The notes under the pieces were generated by a model. It worked only from the letters and a program-made list of their open reading frames with translations. It was not told where the DNA came from and made no database searches. DNA of 64,000 nucleotides from Alicycliphilus denitrificans_A (GTDB lineage: Bacteria > Pseudomonadota > Gammaproteobacteria > Burkholderiales > Burkholderiaceae_C): contig NZ_CP126238.1 in NCBI RefSeq assembly GCF_044792555.1, positions 930,001-994,000 of the forward strand. Direction: 5' to 3'. Numbering within the stretch: position 1 is the first letter of the stretch; each line of letters starts with the position of its first letter. The translations under genes and the position numbers were made by a program. Shown here one piece after another: positions 43,809-52,515 of the stretch.

Positions 43809-44291
43809 ATGATCGACATTGGCCTGTCCAAGATGGCGCTGATCGGCGCCGTGGCTCTCATCGTCATCGGCCCCGAGAAGCTGCCACGCGTGGCGCGCAC
43901 CGTAGGCACCTTGCTGGGCAAGGCGCAGCGCTATGTGTCGGATGTGAAGGCCGAGGTGAACCGCTCCATGGAGCTTGACGAGCTGCGCAAGATGAAGGAT
44001 ACGGTGGAGAACGCCGCGCGCGATGTGGAGCAGAGCATCCAGACCAGCGCCAGCGACTTCCAGAAGGACATGGAGCAGAGCCTGGGGGAGGACTTCACCC
44101 CTTTGGGCGATGGCGCCGGCGCCTCGCAGGAGCTGTCCACCATCGTCCCCGCCTACAAGCACCCGGGCAAGAACTGGCGCCTCAAGCGCGGTGCCGTGCC
44201 GCAGTGGTACAAGGCGCGTGCCGGCGTGCGCACCAGGGCGCAGTCGGGCGCGGCGCGCGTGGCGCGCTTTCGGCCCCGGAAATTCCATTGA
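43809..44291 (+). CDS. tatB: Sec-independent translocase subunit TatB
   Basis: TatB forms the substrate receptor with TatC. The 160-residue protein begins MIDIGLSKMALIGAVALIVI with the glutamate-containing GPEKLPRVARTVG, as in the family, followed by a long amphipathic and coiled region to about residue 110 and a basic, Arg-rich tail (about 118-160). The tail is unusually basic compared with E. coli TatB. It lies 30 bases after tatA. Confidence 0.94.
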   Translation: MIDIGLSKMALIGAVALIVIGPEKLPRVARTVGTLLGKAQRYVSDVKAEVNRSMELDELRKMKDTVENAARDVEQSIQTSASDFQKDMEQSLGEDFTPLGDGAGASQELSTIVPAYKHPGKNWRLKRGAVPQWYKARAGVRTRAQSGAARVARFRPRKFH

Positions 44292-44359
44292 TCCCATGAC
44301 TTCCAAGGCTGCGCCCACCGCGTAGCCCCGGTGGGCACCATGTCCGCCACACTCCCACC

Positions 44360-45154
44360 ATGTCCGAAACACCCAATCAAGAAGACGAGCTCGCCGGTAC
44401 CGAGCAGCCTTTCGTGCAGCACCTGATGGAGCTGCGCGACCGCCTGGTGAAGGCGATGATCGCCGTGGGCATCGCCGCGGCCGCATTGTTCTTCTACCCC
44501 GGCCCGGGGCAACTGTATGACCTGCTGGCCGCGCCGCTGGTGGCGCACCTGCCGCAGGGGGCGACCATGATCGCCACCTCGGTGATCTCGCCCTTCATGG
44601 TGCCCCTGAAGATCCTGCTGATGTCGGCCTTCCTGATCGCCCTGCCAATCGTGCTGTGGCAGGTCTGGGCCTTTGTCGCGCCGGGGTTGTACTCGCACGA
44701 AAAGCGCCTGGTGCTGCCGCTGGTGGTCTCCAGCACGGTGCTGTTCTTCATTGGCGTGGCGTTCTGCTACTTCTTCGTGTTCGGCCAGGTGTTCAGCTTC
44801 ATCCAGGGCTTTGCGCCCAAGAGCATCACCGCCGCGCCCGATATCGAGGCCTATCTGGGCTTTGTGATGACCATGTTCCTGGCCTTTGGCCTGGCCTTCG
44901 AGGTGCCGATCGCCGTCGTGGTGCTGGCGCGCCTGGGCGTGGTAAGTGTGGACAAGCTGAAGAGTTTTCGCGGCTACTTCATCGTCATGGCCTTCGTGAT
45001 CGCCGCCATCGTCACGCCGCCGGACGTGGTATCCCAGCTGGCCCTGGCCATCCCCATGTGCCTGCTGTATGAAGTCGGCATCTGGGCGGCGCAACTGTTC
45101 ATGCGCCACACCCAGGCGCCCGAGGATGAGGATGGGCAGGAATCCACTTCCTGA
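44360..45154 (+). CDS. tatC: Sec-independent translocase subunit TatC
   Basis: Six-helix membrane protein that binds twin-arginine signal peptides. The 264-residue product has the N-terminal signal-binding motif PFVQHLMELRDRLVKA, the loop FVAPGLYSHEKR, and the conserved AFGLAFEVPIAV. The ATG at 44360 is 68 bases after tatB. A strong hairpin terminator follows its stop, ending the tatABC unit. Possible Tat clients in the window include the Rieske protein PetA and perhaps MlaC. Confidence 0.96.
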   Translation: MSETPNQEDELAGTEQPFVQHLMELRDRLVKAMIAVGIAAAALFFYPGPGQLYDLLAAPLVAHLPQGATMIATSVISPFMVPLKILLMSAFLIALPIVLWQVWAFVAPGLYSHEKRLVLPLVVSSTVLFFIGVAFCYFFVFGQVFSFIQGFAPKSITAAPDIEAYLGFVMTMFLAFGLAFEVPIAVVVLARLGVVSVDKLKSFRGYFIVMAFVIAAIVTPPDVVSQLALAIPMCLLYEVGIWAAQLFMRHTQAPEDEDGQESTS

Positions 45155-45165
45155 TGGATTTCAGT

Positions 45166-45214
45166 AAAAATAGCTGCCAGCGCCCGTGTATCAAGCGCTG
45201 GCAGCTATTTTTTT
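45166..45214 (+). terminator. Hairpin terminator after tatC (also copy 4 of the dispersed repeat)
   Basis: A 13-base perfect stem TAGCTGCCAGCGC (45171-45183) pairs with 45195-45207 around a short loop, with A5 before and T7 after it. The A/T symmetry allows it to stop both tatC and the convergent protease gene. Its arms are the best-preserved version of the repeat seen elsewhere. Confidence 0.85.
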
Positions 45215-45228
45215 GAGAGAGTAAAACG

Positions 45229-46368
45229 TCAGCGGCGCTGTGGCATGCGCGGGCGGGTTCCTGCCACTACCGACAATTTCAGCTGCCTGTCGCCGCGCTG
45301 CAGCTCGAAGCTCGCTGCCTTGCCCGGCGGCAGTGCGGCCACGGCCGTGAGCAGTTGCGAGACATTGTCGGTGGGCTTGCCCGCCACGCGCAGGATGACG
45401 TCGCCGGGGCGTATGCCGGCCTGCGCGGCGGGGCCGCCCTGCAGCACCCCGGTGATGATCACCCCCTGCGTGGCTTGCACGCCGAAGGTCTGCGCCAGCT
45501 CGGGCGATAGCTCATTGGGCTCCACGCCTATCCAGCCGCGCGTGACCTGGCCGTCGCGCACGATGCCGTCCAGTACCAGCTTGGCCGTGGAGACGGGGAT
45601 GGCAAAGCCAATGCCCATGCTGCCGCCCGAGCGCGAGTAGATGGCGGTGTTGATCCCCATCAGGCTGCCATTTACATCCACCAGCGCGCCGCCGGAGTTG
45701 CCGGGGTTGATGGCCGCATCGGTCTGGATGAAGTTCTCGAACGTGTTGATGCCCAGCTGGCTGCGCCCGAGTGCCGAGACGATGCCGCTGGTGACCGTCT
45801 GGCCGACGCCAAAGGGGTTGCCAATGGCCAGCACCTGGTCGCCCACGGCGAGGTGGTCGGAGTCGCCCAGCACGATGACGGGCAGCTTGTCCAACTGCAC
45901 CTTGAGCACGGCCAGGTCGGTGTCCGGGTCCGTGCCGATCACGGTGGCGCGGGTACGCCGGCTGTCGGTGAGCGTGACCTCGATCTCGTCGGCGCCCTCG
46001 ACCACATGGTTGTTGGTCAGGATATAGCCATCGGGGCTGATGATGACGCCGCTGCCCAGGCCCGTCTGCGCCTGCGGACCCTGGTCGCCAAAGAAGAACT
46101 GGAACCACGGGTCGTTGCTGCGCGGGTGGCGCACCTCCTTGCTGGTGTTGATGCTGACCACGGCCGGCGCCGCCTTGCGCGCTGCCGCGCTGAAGCTGCC
46201 GGCCGCGGGTTGGGAGCCGGTGGAGGGAGGTGCCTCGATGAGCGAAATGCCCGCGCCGCTCGTGGTCGTGCCGCGTTGCAGCCAGCCGGGCTGCAGGGTG
46301 GCGACGACGAAGTAGGCGGCGACGAGCACCGTCACGGCTTGGGAGAACAGCAGCCAGTAGCGTTTCAT
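45229..46368 (-). CDS. HtrA/DegS-type trypsin-like serine protease
   Basis: Periplasmic quality-control protease with one N-terminal membrane anchor (residues 4-23) rather than a cleaved signal. The 379-residue protein carries the full triad His121 (TNNHVVEG), Asp151 (DTDLAVLKV) and Ser225 (NPGNSGGAL), and a single PDZ domain (about 280-370; GVIITGVLQGGPAAQAGIRPGD). One PDZ and an anchor match DegS/HhoB rather than DegP. The start ATG 46368 is chosen because it gives the anchor at the N-terminus. It converges on tatC at a shared terminator. Confidence 0.92.
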   Translation of the reverse strand: MKRYWLLFSQAVTVLVAAYFVVATLQPGWLQRGTTTSGAGISLIEAPPSTGSQPAAGSFSAAARKAAPAVVSINTSKEVRHPRSNDPWFQFFFGDQGPQAQTGLGSGVIISPDGYILTNNHVVEGADEIEVTLTDSRRTRATVIGTDPDTDLAVLKVQLDKLPVIVLGDSDHLAVGDQVLAIGNPFGVGQTVTSGIVSALGRSQLGINTFENFIQTDAAINPGNSGGALVDVNGSLMGINTAIYSRSGGSMGIGFAIPVSTAKLVLDGIVRDGQVTRGWIGVEPNELSPELAQTFGVQATQGVIITGVLQGGPAAQAGIRPGDVILRVAGKPTDNVSQLLTAVAALPPGKAASFELQRGDRQLKLSVVAGTRPRMPQRR

Positions 46369-46464
46369 GATGCAGAGATGGGGCGGCACAGGGGCGCGGC
46401 GATGAAAGGGTGATTGTCGCGTGTTTGCGGCATCGGCCCGCGGCGCTTGGGCACAATTGGCGCC

Positions 46465-47217
46465 ATGAGCATCGAGCGACACGACCTACTGGCCCACTTC
46501 GACAACCTGCTGCAGCCCGAGCGCTTCAAGGACTACGGCCCCAACGGTCTGCAGGTGGAGGGCAAGGGCCGGATCACGCGCATCGTCAGCGGGGTCACGG
46601 CCAGCCGGGCGCTCATCGACGCTGCTATTGACCAGCGTGCCGACGCCATCTTCGTGCACCACGGCCTGTTCTGGCGCGGCATGGATGGCCGCGTCACCGG
46701 CTGGATGAAGCAGCGCCTGCAGCGCCTGCTGGCGCACGATATCAATCTGTTTGCCTATCACCTGCCGCTGGACGCGCATGCAGAGCTGGGCAACAACGCC
46801 CAGCTGGGCCTTGTGCTGGGCTGGCAGGCCGACCAGCGCTTTGGCGAGCAGGATCTCGGCTTTGCCGCGCCGGCCACCTTTGCCGGCGCCGCCGACCTGG
46901 CAACCCATGTGCGGGCGGTGCTGGGGCGCAGCGTGACCCTCGTGGCTCCCGAGGAAGCGCGCCCCATCCGGCGCGTGGCCTGGTGCACCGGCGGCGCGCA
47001 GGGCTTTTTTGAAGCCGCCATCGCCGCCGGCGCCGATGCCTTCATCACCGGCGAGATCTCCGAGCCCCAAACCCACCTGGCGCGCGAGACCGGCGTGGCC
47101 TTCATCGCTGCAGGCCACCACGCGACGGAGCGCTACGGCGCGCCCGCCGTCGCCGCCCATGTGGCGCAGCAATTGGCGCTGGAGCATAGTTTCATCGATA
47201 TCGACAATCCCGCCTGA
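46465..47217 (+). CDS. Nif3-like dinuclear metal center protein (YbgI family)
   Basis: A 250-residue NIF3 family protein; members bind two metals and form toroidal hexamers, and E. coli YbgI is the named relative (GTP cyclohydrolase I type 2-like). Metal-binding motifs are seen in IFVHHGLFWRG, in YHLPLDAHAELGNN and in AAGHHATERYG. The ATG 46465 directly follows CACAATTGGCGCC, a -10-like box and GGCGCC with no ribosome site, the same layout as hisI. It is divergent from the protease gene. True function is not settled for the family. Confidence 0.88.
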   Translation: MSIERHDLLAHFDNLLQPERFKDYGPNGLQVEGKGRITRIVSGVTASRALIDAAIDQRADAIFVHHGLFWRGMDGRVTGWMKQRLQRLLAHDINLFAYHLPLDAHAELGNNAQLGLVLGWQADQRFGEQDLGFAAPATFAGAADLATHVRAVLGRSVTLVAPEEARPIRRVAWCTGGAQGFFEAAIAAGADAFITGEISEPQTHLARETGVAFIAAGHHATERYGAPAVAAHVAQQLALEHSFIDIDNPA

Positions 47218-47285
47218 CAGGCGTTGGTAGCTATAAATAATATAGCTTGTTGCGCTTTTTGGACGGGCGTTAGGCCCATTTTTGA
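47217..47285. repeat. Dispersed intergenic repeat, copy 5 (Nif3-pdxA)
   Basis: The gap reads caggcgttggtagctataaa, then taatatagcttgttgcgctt and ttggacgggcgttaggccca. It shares the tagctat and gcgctt elements with the other copies, but the arms are rearranged and the order differs, so this is a degenerate member. Confidence 0.45.
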
Positions 47286-47297
47286 TACATATCTCCC

Positions 47298-48338
47298 ATG
47301 CATCCATCCCTTCCAATTGCCATCACCCAGGGCGACCCGGCGGGCATAGGCCCGGAAATCGTGGCCAAGGCCTTTCGCGATGCGCCGCAGGATTTGCACG
47401 GCTGTTTTGTCGTGGGCGATGTGGCCACGCTGCGCCGCGCCGCGGCCTGCATCGAGCGGCCCGGTGAGACCAGCCTGCCGGTGGCGCGGCTGGACAAGCT
47501 GGGCGATCTGGCACAGGTGCCGCCGCGCTGCCTGCCCGTGTGGCAGCTACCCGAGCTGGCCGGCCCCCTGGTGCCCTGGGGGCAGGTGAGCGCCGATGCG
47601 GGCCGTGCGGCAGCGGCCTGCGTGCTCTGGGCGGCGCGCGCGGCGCTGCGCGGCGAGATCGCGGCTCTGGTGACCGCACCCCTGCACAAGGAGGCGCTGG
47701 CCGCCGCGGGCGTGTCCTTCCCGGGCCACACCGAGCTGCTGCAGGCCGAGGCAGCACGCCACGCCGGCGTGGCCGTCGCGCAGATGCCGGTGCGCATGAT
47801 GCTGGCCAGCGATGAGTTGCGCACGGTGCTTGTCAGCATCCACATGTCGCTGCGCGAGGCCATTGCCGCCGTGACGCCGGACAACCTGCTGCAGACGCTG
47901 CGCATCACGCAGGCCGCGCTCTCGCGCAGCCTGGGCCGGGCGCCGCGCATCGCCGTGGCGGGGCTCAATCCCCATGCGGGCGAAGGCGGCCTGTTTGGGC
48001 GCGAGGAGCTGGAGATCATCGCCCCGGCGATTGCTCGGGCGCGCGCCGAGGGCATCGACGCCCTTGGCCCCTATGCGCCCGATACCGTCTTCATGCGCGC
48101 GCGCTCCACGGCCGGGAAACCGGGTGAGTTCGATGTGGTGCTGGCGATGTACCACGACCAGGGACTGATCCCCGTGAAGTACCTGGGCCTGGACAAGGGC
48201 GTGAATGTCACCCTGGGCCTGCCCCTGGTGCGCACCAGCCCGGACCATGGCACGGCCTTCGACCTCGCGGGGCGCGGCGTGGCCGATGCCGGCAGCCTCA
48301 TCCAGGCCGTGCGCATGGCGCGCAGCCTGGGGCGTTGA
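47298..48338 (+). CDS. pdxA: 4-hydroxythreonine-4-phosphate dehydrogenase
   Basis: NAD-dependent, metal-requiring enzyme of the DXP-dependent vitamin B6 pathway; its unstable product is condensed by PdxJ to pyridoxine phosphate. The 346-residue protein begins IAITQGDPAGIGPEIVAKAF, a strong family signature, and has the metal and substrate segments FPGHTELLQ, GLNPHAGEGG and AMYHDQGLIPVKYLG, with the final TSPDHGTAFDLAG. The ATG at 47298 gives the usual length. It converges with mscL. Confidence 0.95.
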   Translation: MHPSLPIAITQGDPAGIGPEIVAKAFRDAPQDLHGCFVVGDVATLRRAAACIERPGETSLPVARLDKLGDLAQVPPRCLPVWQLPELAGPLVPWGQVSADAGRAAAACVLWAARAALRGEIAALVTAPLHKEALAAAGVSFPGHTELLQAEAARHAGVAVAQMPVRMMLASDELRTVLVSIHMSLREAIAAVTPDNLLQTLRITQAALSRSLGRAPRIAVAGLNPHAGEGGLFGREELEIIAPAIARARAEGIDALGPYAPDTVFMRARSTAGKPGEFDVVLAMYHDQGLIPVKYLGLDKGVNVTLGLPLVRTSPDHGTAFDLAGRGVADAGSLIQAVRMARSLGR

Positions 48339-48353
48339 GCCGATAAAAATCGT

Positions 48354-48392
48354 CAAAAAGCACACGCCTGTGGCGCGGATGCCACGGGCGTG
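48354..48392 (-). terminator. Hairpin terminator for mscL
   Basis: CACGCCTGTGGC (48363-48374) pairs with 48381-48392 over 12 bases with one G-T pair. On the minus strand the stem is followed by a T5 run (48359-48355), so it ends mscL transcription. There is no T run on the plus side, so it is less suited to pdxA. Confidence 0.75.
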
Positions 48393-48409
48393 CGAGCAGG
48401 GGCAAAAAA

Positions 48410-48841
48410 TCAGCGCTTCAGGCTGTCGCGGATTTCGCGCAGCAGCACGATGTCTTCGGGAGTCACCGGCGCGGGTGCCGGTTCGGCAGCCGGTGCCTCG
48501 CGCTTGAGGCGGTTGAACTGCTTGACCATCATGAAGATGATGAATGCCAGGATGAGGAAGTTCACCGCCACGGTGATGAAGCTGCCATAGGCAAATACCG
48601 GCACACCGGCCTTCTTCAGTGCATCCAGCGTTCGGGCCGTGCCCTCGGGGATGCTGCCCAGCACGATGAAGAGATTGGAGAAGTCGAGCTTGCCGAACAC
48701 CAGGCCGACCACCGGCATGATGAGGTCGGCCACGACGGAGTCGACGATCTTGCCGAACGCGGCGCCGATGATCACGCCGACGGCCAAGTCAATCACGTTG
48801 CCCTTGATGGCAAATTCCTTGAATTCTTTGGTAATGCTCAT
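48410..48841 (-). CDS. mscL: Large-conductance mechanosensitive channel
   Basis: Pentameric inner-membrane channel that opens under membrane tension and protects cells from osmotic downshock. The 143-residue protein has the N-terminal amphipathic start SITKEFKEFAIKGNVIDLAV, first helix with GVIIGAAFGKIVDSVV (pore-lining), periplasmic loop, second helix VNFLILAFIIFMMVKQFNRL, and the C-terminal helical bundle. The ATG at 48841 is chosen over a start ten codons upstream. It is divergent from petA. Confidence 0.96.
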   Translation of the reverse strand: MSITKEFKEFAIKGNVIDLAVGVIIGAAFGKIVDSVVADLIMPVVGLVFGKLDFSNLFIVLGSIPEGTARTLDALKKAGVPVFAYGSFITVAVNFLILAFIIFMMVKQFNRLKREAPAAEPAPAPVTPEDIVLLREIRDSLKR

Positions 48842-48912
48842 TTTGAAGGACCTTTGAAAAGAGAAAAACACGAAGAACCGGCGGGTGAGTTAGCTTAAGT
48901 GCGAGCACAACA

Positions 48913-48942
48913 TTGAAGCAAGCATTTCCGGTCCGCTACAAT
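48913..48942 (+). promoter_or_regulatory. Candidate sigma-70 promoter of petABC
   Basis: TTGAAG (48913-48918) and TACAAT (48937-48942) are separated by 18 bases, 39 bases before the petA start. Both boxes are close to consensus and the position suits a constitutive promoter of the bc1 operon. Confidence 0.6.
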
Positions 48943-48981
48943 TTACGGTTGACCCCATAGCGAAGCATACCGAGGATCCCC

Positions 48982-49581
48982 ATGAGTCAAACTCAGATCG
49001 ACTCCAGCAAGCGGACGTGGCTCATTGCGTCCAGCTGTGCTGGTGCGGTGGGCGGAGTGGCCGTTGCCGTCCCATTTGTGAGTACGTTCCAGCCTTCCGA
49101 GAAGGCCAAGGCCGCAGGTGCCGCCGTCGAGGTGGATATCTCCAGCCTCAAGCCCGGCGAGAAGATCACCGTCGAGTGGCGCGGCAAGCCCGTGTGGATC
49201 GTCAAGCGCACCGCGGAGCAACTGGCCGAGCTGCCCAAGCTCGACGGCCAGCTGGCCGACCCCCAGTCGATGCGCAATCCGTCGGAGCTCACGCCCGAGT
49301 ACGCGCGCAACGAGTGGCGCTCCATCAAGCCCGAGATTCTGGTGGCCGTGGGCATCTGCTCGCACCTGGGCTGCTCTCCCTCCGACAAGTTCACGCCCGG
49401 CCCCCAGCCTTCTCTGCCCAATGACTGGCAGGGCGGTTTTCTGTGCCCCTGCCATGGCTCCACGTTCGATATGGCGGGCCGCGTGTTCAAGAACAAGCCT
49501 GCGCCCGACAACCTCGAGGTGCCGCCGCACATGTACCTGTCGGACACCAAGCTCCTGATCGGTGAAGATAAAAAAGCCTGA
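48982..49581 (+). CDS. petA: Ubiquinol-cytochrome c reductase iron-sulfur (Rieske) subunit
   Basis: Carries the [2Fe-2S] centre of the cytochrome bc1 complex, which takes an electron from ubiquinol and passes it to cytochrome c1. The 199-residue protein has one N-terminal helix (about 14-35), then the cluster domain with ligands Cys126 and His128 (CSHLGC) and Cys155 and His158 (CPCHGS), and the disulfide pair Cys131/Cys157. The N-terminal signal reads SSKRTWLIAS: the usual twin-arginine pair of Rieske proteins is Lys-Arg here. First gene of petABC. Confidence 0.96.
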   Translation: MSQTQIDSSKRTWLIASSCAGAVGGVAVAVPFVSTFQPSEKAKAAGAAVEVDISSLKPGEKITVEWRGKPVWIVKRTAEQLAELPKLDGQLADPQSMRNPSELTPEYARNEWRSIKPEILVAVGICSHLGCSPSDKFTPGPQPSLPNDWQGGFLCPCHGSTFDMAGRVFKNKPAPDNLEVPPHMYLSDTKLLIGEDKKA

Positions 49582-49596
49582 GGGAGGCACTGACAA

Positions 49597-51018
49597 ATGG
49601 CTGCTTACCGCGAATTCAAGGACATTTCACCCAATGCCTCGGCTGGGGCGAAGACGATGAACTGGCTGGAAAACCGTTTCCCGACGGCTTTCGACGCCTA
49701 TCGTGTCCACATGTCGGAGTACTACGCTCCGAAGAACTTCAACTTCTGGTACATCTTTGGTTCGCTGGCGCTGCTGGTGCTGGTGATCCAGATCGTCACC
49801 GGCATCTTCCTGGTGATGCACTACAAGCCCGACGCCGCCAAGGCCTTCGAGTCGGTCGAGTACATCATGCGCGACGTGCCCTGGGGCTGGCTGATCCGCT
49901 ACATGCACTCCACGGGTGCCTCGGCCTTCTTCGTCGTGGTCTACCTGCACATGTTTCGTGGCCTGCTGTACGGCTCGTACAGGAAGCCGCGCGAGCTGGT
50001 GTGGATCTTCGGCTGCGCCATCTTCCTGGCGCTGATGGCCGAGGCCTTCATGGGCTACCTGCTGCCCTGGGGTCAGATGTCGTACTGGGGCGCCCAGGTG
50101 ATCGTGAACCTGTTTTCGGCCATCCCCTTTATCGGCCCTGACCTGGCGCTGCTGATCCGTGGTGACTACGTGGTGGGCGACGCCACGCTGAATCGCTTCT
50201 TCAGCTTCCACGTCATCGCCGTGCCGCTGGTGCTGCTGGGTCTGGTGGTGGCTCACTTGCTGGCGCTGCACGACGTGGGCTCCAACAACCCCGACGGCAT
50301 CGAGATCAAGGGCCCCGGCAAGCCGGTGGACGACAAGGGGCACCCGCTGGACGGCGTGCCTTTCCACCCCTACTACTCGGTGCACGACATCTTTGGCGTG
50401 AGCATCTTCCTGTTCATCTTCTCGGCCGTGATCTTCTTTGCGCCCGAGTTCGGTGGCTACTTCCTGGAGTACAACAACTTCATCCCCGCCGATCCGCTGA
50501 AGACGCCTTCGCACATCGCTCCAGTCTGGTACTTCACGCCGTTTTACTCGATGCTGCGCGCCATCACCAGCGAGATGATGTATGCACTGATCGCCTGCGT
50601 GGTGCTGGGTGCCGGCTTTGGCGTGTTCAAGGCCCGCCTGCCCGGCTTCGTCAAGGGCGGCATCGTGATTGCCGCCGCCGTGGCCATTGCCCTCATGCTG
50701 GCAATCGATGCCAAGTTCTGGGGCGTGGTGGTGATGGGCGGTGCGGTCATCATCCTGTTCTTCCTGCCCTGGCTCGATTGCAGCCCGGCGCGCTCGATCC
50801 GCTATCGCCCGAGCTGGCACAAGTACCTGTATGCCGTGTTTGTGGTCGTGTTCGTGATCCTGGCCTACCTGGGGGTGCAGCCGCCGTCGCCGATCGGCGA
50901 GCGCGTGTCGCAGGTGGGGACGCTGTTTTACTTCGGCTTCTTCCTGCTCATGCCTTGGTGGACGCGTCTTGGCACACCCAAGCCCGTGCCTGACCGCGTG
51001 ACTTTCAAGCCCCATTGA
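49597..51018 (+). CDS. petB: Cytochrome b subunit of the bc1 complex
   Basis: Membrane core of the bc1 complex, with two hemes b and both quinone sites. The 473-residue protein has eight or more membrane helices; heme-ligand histidines are in the second helix (RYMHSTGASAFFVVVYLHMF) and the fourth (FSFHVIAVP and HLLALHDVGSNNP), and the Qo-site motif appears as PEFGGYF, with Glu in the usual PEWY position but a changed last residue order. It ends with extra helices beyond residue 400. It follows petA by 15 bases. Confidence 0.95.
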   Translation: MAAYREFKDISPNASAGAKTMNWLENRFPTAFDAYRVHMSEYYAPKNFNFWYIFGSLALLVLVIQIVTGIFLVMHYKPDAAKAFESVEYIMRDVPWGWLIRYMHSTGASAFFVVVYLHMFRGLLYGSYRKPRELVWIFGCAIFLALMAEAFMGYLLPWGQMSYWGAQVIVNLFSAIPFIGPDLALLIRGDYVVGDATLNRFFSFHVIAVPLVLLGLVVAHLLALHDVGSNNPDGIEIKGPGKPVDDKGHPLDGVPFHPYYSVHDIFGVSIFLFIFSAVIFFAPEFGGYFLEYNNFIPADPLKTPSHIAPVWYFTPFYSMLRAITSEMMYALIACVVLGAGFGVFKARLPGFVKGGIVIAAAVAIALMLAIDAKFWGVVVMGGAVIILFFLPWLDCSPARSIRYRPSWHKYLYAVFVVVFVILAYLGVQPPSPIGERVSQVGTLFYFGFFLLMPWWTRLGTPKPVPDRVTFKPH

Positions 51019-51034
51019 GCCGGAGACCACAACA

Positions 51035-51790
51035 ATGAAAAAACTGCTTCTCTCGCTGATTGCCGCCCTGGGTCTGGCTGCGGGTGCACATGCCGCCGGT
51101 GGCGGTATGGCCTGGGACAAGGCGCCCGTGAATATCACGGACACGGCTTCGCTGCAAAACGGCGCCAAGCTGTTCGTGAATTACTGCCTGAACTGCCACT
51201 CCGCAGCCTTCATGCGCTTCAATCGTTTGAAGGATATCGGCCTGACGGATCAGCAGATCAAGGACAACCTGCTGTTCACCACCGACAAGATTGGTGAGAC
51301 CATGAAGTCGGCCATTGACCCCAAGCAGGCGTCAGAGTGGTTCGGTGCCAATCCGCCTGACCTCACCGTGATCGCGCGCTCGCGCGCGGGCTCCGGTGGT
51401 TCGGGCGCCGACTATCTCTACACCTTCCTGCGCACCTTCTACCGCGATGACACCAAGGCTACCGGCTGGAACAACCTCGTGTTCCCCAGCGTCGGCATGC
51501 CGCACGCGCTGTGGCAGCTGCAGGGCGAGCGCAGTGCCATCTTTGAGCAGCGAGAGAGCCACGGTCAGACCGAGCAGGTGTTCAAGGGCTGGGAGCAGCT
51601 GTCTCCCGGCAGCATGACGCCTCAGCAATACGACCAGGCCGTAGGTGATCTCGTCAACTACCTGCAGTGGATGGGCGAGCCGGCGCAAAATACGCGCGTT
51701 CGCATTGGCGTGTGGGTACTGCTCTTCCTGGCAGGCTTCACCTTCATTGCCTGGAGGCTGAATGCAGCCTACTGGAAGGACGTCAAGTAA
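51035..51790 (+). CDS. petC: Cytochrome c1
   Basis: Heme c subunit of the bc1 complex that passes electrons from the Rieske protein to soluble cytochrome c. The 251-residue product has a signal peptide (cleaved near residue 20, GAHA before AGGG), the heme-binding motif CLNCH at residues 51-55, a methionine ligand region around GMPHALWQLQGER, and a C-terminal membrane anchor (about 225-243, VLLFLAGFTFIAWRL). It is last in petABC and followed by a terminator. Confidence 0.95.
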   Translation: MKKLLLSLIAALGLAAGAHAAGGGMAWDKAPVNITDTASLQNGAKLFVNYCLNCHSAAFMRFNRLKDIGLTDQQIKDNLLFTTDKIGETMKSAIDPKQASEWFGANPPDLTVIARSRAGSGGSGADYLYTFLRTFYRDDTKATGWNNLVFPSVGMPHALWQLQGERSAIFEQRESHGQTEQVFKGWEQLSPGSMTPQQYDQAVGDLVNYLQWMGEPAQNTRVRIGVWVLLFLAGFTFIAWRLNAAYWKDVK

Positions 51791-51834
51791 CCCAGGAGTC
51801 GTTGCGCTGCAATTTTTGCCGTGCAAACCTGTAC

Positions 51835-51870
51835 AGAGTGGGCGCCTTGGCTCCCACTCTTTTGATTTTT
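51835..51870 (+). terminator. Hairpin terminator after petC
   Basis: AGAGTGGG (51835-51842) pairs with CCCACTCT (51853-51860), followed by tttgattttt. It lies between petC and sspA and should end petABC, perhaps only in part. Confidence 0.75.
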
Positions 51871-51884
51871 AGGAGCCGTTCACC

Positions 51885-52496
51885 ATGATGGTGCTTTACT
51901 CGGGCACGACCTGCCCCTTCTCCCATCGTTGCCGTTTCGTCCTGTTCGAAAAGGGTATGGACTTTGAAATCCGCGATGTGGATCTGTACAACAAGCCCGA
52001 AGACATCAGCGTGATGAACCCCTATGGCCAGGTGCCCATCCTGGTTGAGCGCGATCTGATCCTGTACGAGTCCAACATCATCAACGAGTACATCGACGAG
52101 CGCTTCCCGCACCCGCAGCTGATGCCGGGCGACCCCGTCGATCGCGCGCGCGTGCGCCTGTTCCTGCTCAACTTCGAGAAGGAATTGTTCGTGCACGTAA
52201 ATGCCCTTGAGTCGCGTGCCACCAAAGGCAACGAAAAGGCACTGGAGAAGGCGCGCGCCCACATCCGTGACCGCCTGACACAGCTGGCCCCCGTGTTCCT
52301 GAAGAACAAATACATGCTCGGCGAGGGTTTTTCCATGCTGGATGTGGCCATTGCACCGTTGCTGTGGCGCCTCGATTACTACGGTATCGAGCTCTCCAAG
52401 AATGCTGCGCCGCTACTCAAGTACGCAGAGCGCATCTTCTCGCGCCCGGCCTATATCGAGGCGCTGACGCCCTCGGAAAAGGTCATGCGCAAGTAA
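51885..52496 (+). CDS. sspA: Stringent starvation protein A
   Basis: RNA polymerase-associated protein with a glutathione S-transferase fold that affects transcription under starvation and acid stress. The 203-residue protein has the thioredoxin-like N-terminal domain (LYSGTTCPFSHRCRFVLFEK, then NPYGQVPILVERDLILYES) and the helical C-terminal domain. AGGAG (51871-51875) lies nine bases before the ATG. sspB follows directly, and the petABC-sspA-sspB order is typical for beta- and gammaproteobacteria. Confidence 0.95.
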   Translation: MMVLYSGTTCPFSHRCRFVLFEKGMDFEIRDVDLYNKPEDISVMNPYGQVPILVERDLILYESNIINEYIDERFPHPQLMPGDPVDRARVRLFLLNFEKELFVHVNALESRATKGNEKALEKARAHIRDRLTQLAPVFLKNKYMLGEGFSMLDVAIAPLLWRLDYYGIELSKNAAPLLKYAERIFSRPAYIEALTPSEKVMRK

Positions 52497-52515
52497 GCCA
52501 ACCTCACTTTTGCGC

